A stretch of 22,350 nucleotides of DNA from UKL13-2 sp031368465 (GTDB taxonomy: Bacteria > Pseudomonadota > Gammaproteobacteria > Burkholderiales > Usitatibacteraceae). Location: contig JANMNT010000374.1 of the NCBI GenBank assembly GCA_031368465.1, forward strand, positions 1-22,350, in the 5' to 3' direction. Both the position numbers and the translations under genes were made by a program. The notes below the pieces were generated by a model. The model saw nothing but the letters and a program-made list of their open reading frames with translations, had not been told where the DNA came from and did not search any database. Positions 7,838-13,259 of this stretch are shown in pieces (the stretch's first letter is position 1; each line of letters starts with the position of its first letter).

Positions 7838-9715
7838 CTTGGGGCGGAAAGTTGTTAGCGGCAATAACAACGTCACACAGGTGCCACCGCCTTTGAGCGG
7901 AATGATCTCAACATCGCCGCCCATGTTTACGGCGCGGCTTTTCATGTTGGCAAGACCGCGTCCACCGCGCAACTTGTCCGGGTCGAATGATATGCCATCG
8001 TCGATGACGCGCACGAGTATGCGATTGGCAATACGATCAACACCGGTCGACAACAATATGTGCGTGGCATTGGCGTGTTTGAGCGTGTTGGTAAAGGCTT
8101 CCTGCACGATGCGCAGCACGCTGCGCACGTTTTCAGGATCCAGATAGTCGAGTGGCGGCAGATCGTTGACCGCCCATTCGAGGGTGATACCTGCCGCATT
8201 CAACCGCGGCTCCAGGCGGTAGCGCAAATTGCCGAGCACCACCAACAAATCACGCTCGACCGGTTCCAGCGAATCAATCGTCAATTTCAATTCGTCGATG
8301 CAGTCGGCAATAATCCCCTCCAGCGCCGCCTGTGACAGGGTGCCGCGGCGCATTACCGCCAGCGTTGACATCAACTGCGAGCCGATACCATCGTGCATAT
8401 CACGCATCAGCCGTTGTCGTTCCTCGGCGGTGGCGCGCTGCTGATCGAGGGCGCGCTCCCGCGCAAAACTCGCCGCCAGATCTCGTTCGCGAATTGCCAC
8501 ACGATTGGCCAGGCTGGCGTTGAGCGATTCGTAGTTGGTCAGCGTCTCAACGAAGCGCCGAACCAGTAACGCGGCAACCGCAACCAGCAACAGTGGCAGT
8601 CCGAGCGGAATCAGATAGAGCCGGTCATAACCGAGCAACTCGCGGTAATTCAGAAAGTCGTGAATGCCAAAACCGGATGTAAACAATACTGCAACAATCA
8701 TCAAGACGTTGCCGCGCGTCAACACGCGGGTAAGCTGATAAATCAACACCACCGTCAATACCGGCGTAAGCAATGCATAAATCCCGTAAATGATGCCTGT
8801 GGCCGCCCAAAAGGCATTGGCGAGTACGGCCATGGCCAGAAATGCAGACGAAATCACCGCAAGCCATATTAATGCGCGTTCAAATCTTGGCAACGGACGA
8901 TTGGCGTAATGCAAGGAAAAATTGACCTGCAAGGTCGTCAGCCAGCACATTGCCGGTACGGAAAGTGCGCCGAGCCAAACCGGCGTGTCGCGCAGGTAAT
9001 GATGAAACAACCGGACGACGGCAACGGCGGCCATGAGCCCGAACAACAAAAACATCGTTTCAGAGCGGCGCCGCAACCATAAGGTCAACGAGAAAACAGC
9101 CATTACAACCAATACACCGGTAATCAACTGTGGTGCGGTGGTTTGAATAAAATGGCGCCTGGCAAACATCGGCTCGACGAGATAACTCGCGCCGATGACA
9201 ACTTGGGCGATGCCCGCGCGTGCATAGCCATCTGGATGCAGGCGGATAAGAATCTCGTTCTCTCCTTCGCGAATCAAGCTGGACGGAATCAAAAAATATT
9301 GTGTCAGGTTCCAAGATTCCTGTGGCTTCGGTCCCAGCCGTCCGCTAACGGCGAATGACGAACCATTCAGATAGATTTCAATGTTGTTGGTGACGCGCGT
9401 GATGTAAATTGCACGTTGTTCGCCGGACTTGCCGTCGTGTTGTGCGCCTTGATGTCGAAACGTGAGGCGATACCACCCATATTGCCGCCAATCGCGTTTT
9501 TGAATGCGCCAGCTATCGGGAAGATCGATGACCCGCCAAACACTGTTTGCTGGTGGCGGTTCGGTCGACGGCGATTGCAAAAACTGGGCCTGATCAAACG
9601 TGATGAGGCCACCCGCGGCAACCTGGCTGTTGTCGCCGGTCTCGCCAATCGCCGCGGTTGCGACAAAAAAACAAATCGCACCCAGCCGGCGCAGAAAACA
9701 GCCAATCGTCTGCAT
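7826..9715 (-). CDS. Membrane sensor histidine kinase (NarX/DesK-type, 7TM sensor)
   Basis: This is the sensor of a two-component system that phosphorylates the response regulator encoded 22 bp upstream. The ATG at 9715 gives 629 residues and starts directly with a signal peptide (basic CFLRRLGA, then a hydrophobic stretch). A longer frame to 9829 would overlap the regulator gene and bury that signal. Residues about 30-180 form a periplasmic beta-rich, jelly-roll-like domain (VWRVIDLPDSW, IEIYLNGS). About seven membrane helices span 190-390. A coiled linker leads to the HisKA_3 box RDMHDGIGSQL with His441. ATPase motifs follow: the N box around Asn543 (VQEAFTNTLKHA), DDGISF near 572-577 and GRGLANM at 585-591. 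The ligand cannot be told from sequence. Confidence 0.92.
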   Translation of the reverse strand: MQTIGCFLRRLGAICFFVATAAIGETGDNSQVAAGGLITFDQAQFLQSPSTEPPPANSVWRVIDLPDSWRIQKRDWRQYGWYRLTFRHQGAQHDGKSGEQRAIYITRVTNNIEIYLNGSSFAVSGRLGPKPQESWNLTQYFLIPSSLIREGENEILIRLHPDGYARAGIAQVVIGASYLVEPMFARRHFIQTTAPQLITGVLVVMAVFSLTLWLRRRSETMFLLFGLMAAVAVVRLFHHYLRDTPVWLGALSVPAMCWLTTLQVNFSLHYANRPLPRFERALIWLAVISSAFLAMAVLANAFWAATGIIYGIYALLTPVLTVVLIYQLTRVLTRGNVLMIVAVLFTSGFGIHDFLNYRELLGYDRLYLIPLGLPLLLVAVAALLVRRFVETLTNYESLNASLANRVAIRERDLAASFARERALDQQRATAEERQRLMRDMHDGIGSQLMSTLAVMRRGTLSQAALEGIIADCIDELKLTIDSLEPVERDLLVVLGNLRYRLEPRLNAAGITLEWAVNDLPPLDYLDPENVRSVLRIVQEAFTNTLKHANATHILLSTGVDRIANRILVRVIDDGISFDPDKLRGGRGLANMKSRAVNMGGDVEIIPLKGGGTCVTLLLPLTTFRPKPAA

Positions 9716-9737
9716 GGATTTGACCGGTGATGCGACG

Positions 9738-10415
9738 TCAAAGCGTGCGGATAAGGCCCATGCGGTTGGCTTCAAATACCGCTTCTCCTCGTGAATGCAC
9801 GGCGAGCTTTCGATATATTTTTTTAACATGGCTCGTCACGGTATGAGGCGAAATGCCCATCAATTTACCCATTTCAGGGTAGTTGTAGCCCTTTGACGCG
9901 AGCAGCAGAATTTCGCGTTCGCGATCCGATAGCGATACTTCGGACTCACCTGACACATTATCAGAACTTGCAGGTAACGGGTTGGTTGCGCCGGCCTCCG
10001 AGTGGAAACGCTTCAACAGCCGTCTGGCGATGATGGGCGAGATGGGTGAACCACCCGCCATCAACTCGCGGATGCCGGATAAAAAACTGTCTTCCGACGC
10101 GTCCTTCAGCAAATAACCCGACGCACCGGCTTCAATCGACGCCAACACGTGTTCTTCGTCGCCAAATACCGTCACCACCATGCATTCACACGCCGGAAGT
10201 GTTTTGCTTGCGTGGCGAATCACTTCAATGCCAGATTGGTCAGGCAAGCCAAGATCGACGAGCAAAATATCAGGCTTGTGGGAATCAAGCGTTTTTAATC
10301 CCTCAGCAGCCGTGCCCACGCTGCCGATTACCTCAAAAGAGGGATCCTTGGCGAGCGTCGCGATATATCGATCGCGAAATGCAACATCGTCTTCAACAAT
10401 CAATACGGTCGGCAT
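9738..10415 (-). CDS. LuxR/NarL-type response regulator
   Basis: This is a 225-residue DNA-binding response regulator, partner of the downstream kinase. The receiver domain (about 1-120) shows the acidic pocket Glu8-Asp9-Asp10, phospho-acceptor Asp54 (LLVDLGLPD), Thr82 and Lys104 (YLLKDA). A Ser/Glu-rich linker (about 140-160) joins it to a LuxR helix-turn-helix. That domain reads LSDREREILLLASKGY, then GISPHTVTSHVKKIYRKL. The ATG at 10415 has no clear ribosome binding site. The gene is first in an operon with the kinase. Four related half-sites upstream suggest it controls its own promoter. Confidence 0.94.
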   Translation of the reverse strand: MPTVLIVEDDVAFRDRYIATLAKDPSFEVIGSVGTAAEGLKTLDSHKPDILLVDLGLPDQSGIEVIRHASKTLPACECMVVTVFGDEEHVLASIEAGASGYLLKDASEDSFLSGIRELMAGGSPISPIIARRLLKRFHSEAGATNPLPASSDNVSGESEVSLSDREREILLLASKGYNYPEMGKLMGISPHTVTSHVKKIYRKLAVHSRGEAVFEANRMGLIRTL

Positions 10416-10444
10416 GGCGAAAATTATCCAATCATCAATAGGTG

Positions 10445-10450
10445 ATTGTA
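10445..10450 (-). promoter_or_regulatory. -10 box of the response regulator/kinase operon
   Basis: TACAAT on the minus strand sits 29 bp upstream of the regulator ATG, giving a predicted leader of roughly 23 nt. At the -35 position (about 10468-10473) there is GCCCCT instead of a TTGACA-like hexamer, so the promoter probably needs an activator. The -10 match is read directly; the activator dependence is inferred. Confidence 0.5.
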
Positions 10451-10457
10451 CCGCCGC

Positions 10458-10493
10458 TACCCCTGTGAGGGGCTATACCCCGTTTGCGGGATA
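10458..10493 (-). promoter_or_regulatory. Cluster of four TA-N-CCC half-sites (candidate operator for the response regulator)
   Basis: On the plus strand there are two back-to-back inverted repeats. The first pairs TACCCCT (10458-10464) with AGGGGCTA (10468-10475) across GTG. The second pairs TACCCCG (10476-10482) with CGGGATA (10487-10493) across TTTG. Read toward their centres, all four arms begin TA and contain CCC. The cluster covers the place of the missing -35 box of the regulator operon. Paired inverted heptamers of TAC-pyrimidine type are the known target style of NarL-family regulators. Binding by this particular regulator is inferred. Confidence 0.5.
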
Positions 10494-10590
10494 GAGAGGC
10501 ATTGTTGGTCGGTTAACGGTCGCTTCTGATCGCAAAACAGCGTCGATCAACGGCGCAATAGCGGGTGTCGCCAAATCCGCAGCCATTACT

Positions 10591-10657
10591 TGGCGTTGCG
10601 AGCGGCAGTGCGAAGGAGGAGTTCCGGTCCTAACTCTTTTTCATTGGATCGAAGAAC
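10591..10657 (-). repeat. Tandem repeat copy 3 (partial, diverged) with a copy of the rho 3' terminus
   Basis: This distal, degenerate unit lines up with the two others over the GTGCGAA and GGAGTTC region and the rho-like tail. Read on the minus strand at 10630-10657 it encodes F-F-D-P-M-K-K-S-stop, against F-F-D-S-M-K-K-S-stop in rho. The last serine is AGT instead of TCG, a change of all three bases that keeps the residue. Copy 3 lacks a clear match to the other half of the unit. Confidence 0.7.
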
Positions 10658-10766
10658 TGTGAGCAACGGACGGCGGAGCAGAGCCTGGTTTGCGGGGATG
10701 CGACCCGAAGTGCGAAACGGGAGTTCGGGATTGGCTCTCTACGACTTTTTCATCGAGTCGAAGAAC
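10658..10766 (-). repeat. Tandem repeat copy 2 (109 bp) with a copy of the rho 3' terminus
   Basis: This 109-bp unit is close to 90% identical by eye to copy 1, with a 27-bp core (10692-10718) that matches without a change. Its end at 10739-10766 reads, on the minus strand, F-F-D-S-M-K-K-S-stop, the same peptide as the true rho terminus with one synonymous difference (AAG for AAA). No promoter or ribosome binding site would allow this fragment to be translated alone. Confidence 0.85.
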
Positions 10767-10877
10767 TGTGAGCAACGTACGGTGGAGCAGGGGGCCCCGT
10801 TTACGGGGATGCGACCCGAAGTGCGAAACGAGAGTTCGTGATTGGCTAGCTACGATTTTTTCATCGAGTCGAAGAAC
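10767..10877 (-). repeat. Tandem repeat copy 1 (111 bp), including the real rho 3' end
   Basis: This unit contains the last nine codons of the functional rho gene (10850-10877) plus 83 bp of its 3' flank. The flank can form a CCCCG-TTTA-CGGGG hairpin at 10795-10808, which lacks a following T run in either direction. Copy 2 has lost the left arm of this hairpin (CCTGG), so the structure is not conserved within the array. Confidence 0.85.
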
Positions 10878-12109
10878 TCCGCGTTGTTCTTGGTCGCTTT
10901 CAACTTATAGATCAAAAATTCGGTTGCCTCGAGCTCGTCCATGGCAAACATCATTTTGCGCAACACCCAGACGCGCTGCAGGATTTCTGGTTTGATGAGC
11001 AATTCTTCTTTACGGGTACCCGAGCGATTAACGTTCAGTGCAGGATAGACACGTTTCTCAGCGGCGCGGCGGTCCAGGTGCACTTCCATGTTGCCGGTGC
11101 CCTTGAACTCTTCGTAGATCACATCATCCATGCGTGAGCCGGTGTCGATCAAGGCGGTGGCGATAATTGTCAACGAGCCGCCTTCCTCGATATTGCGTGC
11201 GGCACCAAAAAAACGTTTTGGCCGCTGCAATGCGTTGGCGTCGACACCACCCGTCAACACCTTGCCGGACGCCGGTACGACGGTGTTGTAGGCGCGTGCC
11301 AGACGCGTGATCGAGTCGAGCAGAATGACCACATCTTTTTTGTGTTCGACCAGACGTTTTGCCTTTTCAATGACCATTTCGGCCACTTGCACGTGGCGGG
11401 TCGCGGGTTCATCAAAGGTCGATGACACCACTTCACCTTTGACGGTGCGCTGCATTTCGGTCACTTCTTCCGGGCGCTCGTCGATCAGCAATACGATCAA
11501 TATCACTTCCGGGTGATTGCTGGTGATGGCCTGCGCGATATGCTGCAGCATCACCGTTTTGCCGGATTTTGGCGAGGAGACAAGCAGCCCACGCTGGCCT
11601 TTGCCGATTGGCGCGATAATGTCGATCACGCGACCGGTGATATTTTCGTCGGACTTGATATCGCGTTCAAGTGTGAATGGCTTGTTTGGAAACAGTGCGG
11701 TCAGGTTCTCAAACAGAATTTTGTTCTTGCCGGCTTCCGGCGGCTCGCCGTTGACCTTGTCGACTTTCACGAGGGCAAAATAACGCTCGCCTTCTTTCGG
11801 CGTGCGGATTTCGCCTTCGATGGTGTCGCCGGTGTGCAGGTTGAAGCGGCGGATCTGCGACGGGCTGACATAAATGTCGTCCGGTCCGGCCAGGTAGGAA
11901 ATATCCGGTGAACGCAGGAAACCAAAGCCATCCTGCAATACCTCAAGCGTGCCATCACCAAAAATTGCTTCACCTTTTTTCGCCTGATGTTTGAGGAGCG
12001 CAAAAATCAGTTCCTGTTTGCGCAGGCGATTGGCGCCCTCGAGTTCGGCGACACCGGCCATCTCCACGAGTTCGGAGACGTGTTTGAGTTTCATTTCGGA
12101 TAGTTGCAT
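10850..12109 (-). CDS. rho: Transcription termination factor Rho
   Basis: Rho is the hexameric RNA-dependent ATPase that ends transcription at unstructured C-rich RNA. The 419-residue protein is full length and aligns end to end with E. coli Rho. The N-terminal helix domain has RLRKQELIFALLK at about 28-40. The RNA-binding cold-shock-like domain has LQDGFGFLRSP at about 58-68 and YVSPSQIRRFNL. The P-loop is SPKSGKT at 179-185, with Ser where E. coli has Ala. LLIDERPEEVTEMQR, LLDSITRLARAYN and the GKVLTGGVDANAL loop follow. No Shine-Dalgarno is visible at the ATG at 12109. The upstream leader is long and C-rich, as expected for autoregulation. Its last codons are duplicated downstream in a tandem array. 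Confidence 0.98.
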   Translation of the reverse strand: MQLSEMKLKHVSELVEMAGVAELEGANRLRKQELIFALLKHQAKKGEAIFGDGTLEVLQDGFGFLRSPDISYLAGPDDIYVSPSQIRRFNLHTGDTIEGEIRTPKEGERYFALVKVDKVNGEPPEAGKNKILFENLTALFPNKPFTLERDIKSDENITGRVIDIIAPIGKGQRGLLVSSPKSGKTVMLQHIAQAITSNHPEVILIVLLIDERPEEVTEMQRTVKGEVVSSTFDEPATRHVQVAEMVIEKAKRLVEHKKDVVILLDSITRLARAYNTVVPASGKVLTGGVDANALQRPKRFFGAARNIEEGGSLTIIATALIDTGSRMDDVIYEEFKGTGNMEVHLDRRAAEKRVYPALNVNRSGTRKEELLIKPEILQRVWVLRKMMFAMDELEATEFLIYKLKATKNNAEFFDSMKKS

Positions 12110-12366
12110 ATGCGGTTTCTGGGTGCTTAGGGTGATTGGGAGGCGGATGCCTCAATGGTGAATCTGAAGACTGAATTAGTGATGGTGGGCCGACACGATA
12201 TCAGCCAAACCACCAATGGAAACACGGGATGCCGCGCGGCTTTCTGCCATGATTGGCCGCTGGAACAGCGAGGCGCAATCAAGAATCAACTAAGGTTGGG
12301 GGTTACGGCAGAGGAACCGCGAACTACAAAGGCGCTACGGATGACATATCAACGTAGATTGAGAGC
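12110..12366 (-). other. Long C-rich leader of rho
   Basis: About 250 bp separate the predicted rho start site from its ATG. The transcript would contain C-rich, G-poor patches, for example around 12300 (TAACCCCCAACC) and around 12125-12145 (CCTCCCAATCACCC). Such patches are the kind of RNA to which Rho binds, consistent with the autogenous attenuation known for E. coli rho. Very short frames are present, including a 7-codon one near 12346 and the 24-codon frame listed separately. Confidence 0.45.
12176..12250 (-). CDS. Possible rho leader peptide (24 residues)
   Basis: Inside the predicted rho leader there is a 24-codon frame, MAESRAASRVSIGGLADIVS followed by AHHH, that ends 66 bp before the rho ATG. 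E. coli also has a short leader reading frame (rhoL) upstream of rho, but no sequence similarity is evident. The ribosome binding site is weak (AGCGG about 7 bp upstream). It could equally be a chance frame. Confidence 0.3.
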   Translation of the reverse strand: MAESRAASRVSIGGLADIVSAHHH

Positions 12367-12394
12367 AGTATAACCAAAAAATGCCGAGGGGCAA
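12367..12394 (-). promoter_or_regulatory. Candidate sigma-70 promoter for rho, overlapping the trxA terminator
   Basis: On the minus strand TTGCCC (12394-12389) and TATACT (12372-12367) are separated by 16 bp; they match the consensus at 4/6 and 5/6 positions. Transcription would start near 12360, leaving a leader of about 250 nt before rho. The -35 box lies inside the stem of the trxA terminator and the -10 follows its T run. Confidence 0.55.
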
Positions 12395-12414
12395 GCAATT
12401 TCGCTTGGCCCCTC
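12376..12414 (-). terminator. Intrinsic terminator of trxA
   Basis: Read on the minus strand, GAGGGGCCAAGC (12414-12403) pairs with GCTTGCCCCTC (12396-12386) around a 6-nt loop, with one bulged base. GGCA and six T (12381-12376) follow. It begins 23 bp after the trxA stop. The stem is strong and GC-rich and the T run is well placed, so most trxA transcripts should stop here. Confidence 0.88.
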
Positions 12415-12436
12415 CAGAGCCAGAAACAACGTATTT

Positions 12437-12763
12437 CTAGATATTTGCGTCAATAAACGCGGCCAACTGGGTCTTCGACAGGGCGCCGACCTTGGTCGCT
12501 TCGACATTGCCGTTCTTGAACAGCATCAGGGTGGGGATGCCGCGAATGCCGTATTTTGGCGGGGTTGCCTGATTTTCATCGATATTGAGCTTGGCGACCT
12601 TCAGTTTCCCGGCGTAGTCGCGGGCGACATCCTCGAGGATCGGGGCGATCATCTTGCACGGCCCGCACCATTCGGCCCAATAGTCGACCAACACCGGTGT
12701 GGCGCTTTGCAAAACCTCAGCATCAAACGTGTTATCACTGACATAAACGATCGCGTTGCTCAT
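12437..12763 (-). CDS. trxA: Thioredoxin 1
   Basis: TrxA is a 108-residue cytoplasmic disulphide reductase that passes electrons from thioredoxin reductase to many targets. The active site WCGPCK is present with Cys33 and Cys36. The buried Asp in VLVDYWA, the cis-proline loop GIRGIPTLMLF and the usual length all fit. The GAGGT ribosome binding site lies a few bases before the ATG at 12763. It is followed by a strong terminator and then by rho, the same order as in E. coli. A -10-like CATAAT (12826-12821, minus strand) lies upstream and overlaps a perfect inverted repeat. Confidence 0.98.
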   Translation of the reverse strand: MSNAIVYVSDNTFDAEVLQSATPVLVDYWAEWCGPCKMIAPILEDVARDYAGKLKVAKLNIDENQATPPKYGIRGIPTLMLFKNGNVEATKVGALSKTQLAAFIDANI

Positions 12764-12824
12764 TTTTACCTCATATTGATTTGATCGGGCGGCGCATTTC
12801 GACGCAACCGCAAGGGGGCGATTA

Positions 12825-12846
12825 TGCCATTTTTCGACAAATGGCA
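12825..12846. promoter_or_regulatory. Perfect 8-6-8 inverted repeat between divergent trxA and fdxA
   Basis: TGCCATTT (12825-12832) and AAATGGCA (12839-12846) are perfect inverted arms with TTCGAC between them. The repeat overlaps a CATAAT -10-like box reading toward trxA and lies 90 bp upstream of fdxA. Its symmetry and position suit a dimeric repressor or activator. It has no adjacent T run long enough to make it a terminator. Which protein binds is unknown. Confidence 0.45.
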
Positions 12847-12935
12847 GTTTATTGGCCGTATCGACAGAGGTTGAAATGGGGGCGTCTGTTAAAATGCCAA
12901 CAGTCCGTCACCCCAACTCCCTACAAAAACGCATC

Positions 12936-13259
12936 ATGGCCTACATCATCACCGAATCCTGCATTAAGTGCAAATACACCGACTGTGTCGACGTTTGCCC
13001 CGTTGATTGTTTTCGTGAGGGGCCAAATATGCTGGTGATTGACCCGGACGAGTGTATCGATTGCACCTTGTGTGTCGCCGAATGCCCTGTCGAGGCGATA
13101 TTTGCCGAGGATGATGTGCCGACCGCGCAGAAGCCATTTATCGCCATCAACGCCGAGCTTGCCAAAGTCTGGAAGCCGATTGTCCAGCGCAAACCCAGCC
13201 CGCCGGATGCTGATGAATGGGCGAAGGTCAAAGACAAAGCCCATTTGATTGAGAAGTAA
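12936..13259 (+). CDS. fdxA: 7Fe ferredoxin FdxA ([3Fe-4S][4Fe-4S])
   Basis: FdxA is a small soluble electron carrier. The ATG at 12936 gives 107 residues, the family length, and begins MAYIITESC like Azotobacter ferredoxin I. Cysteines fall at 9, 12, 17, 21 and 25, then 40, 43, 46 and 50. This is the 7Fe pattern CxxCxxxxCxxxCP with the extra CxxxF, followed by CxxCxxCxxxCP. The acidic C-terminal tail is also typical. A longer frame to 12852 is rejected because homology starts at this ATG. No strong ribosome binding site is seen. The next gene begins inside its last codons in another frame. Confidence 0.96.
   Translation: MAYIITESCIKCKYTDCVDVCPVDCFREGPNMLVIDPDECIDCTLCVAECPVEAIFAEDDVPTAQKPFIAINAELAKVWKPIVQRKPSPPDADEWAKVKDKAHLIEK

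Noticed and set aside
10590..10841. An 83-residue rightward frame across the repeat array, with internal repeats such as MRPEVRN
   Set aside because: Its repetition simply mirrors the DNA repeat units that carry the rho 3' end on the other strand. It starts in the diverged copy and has no family signature.
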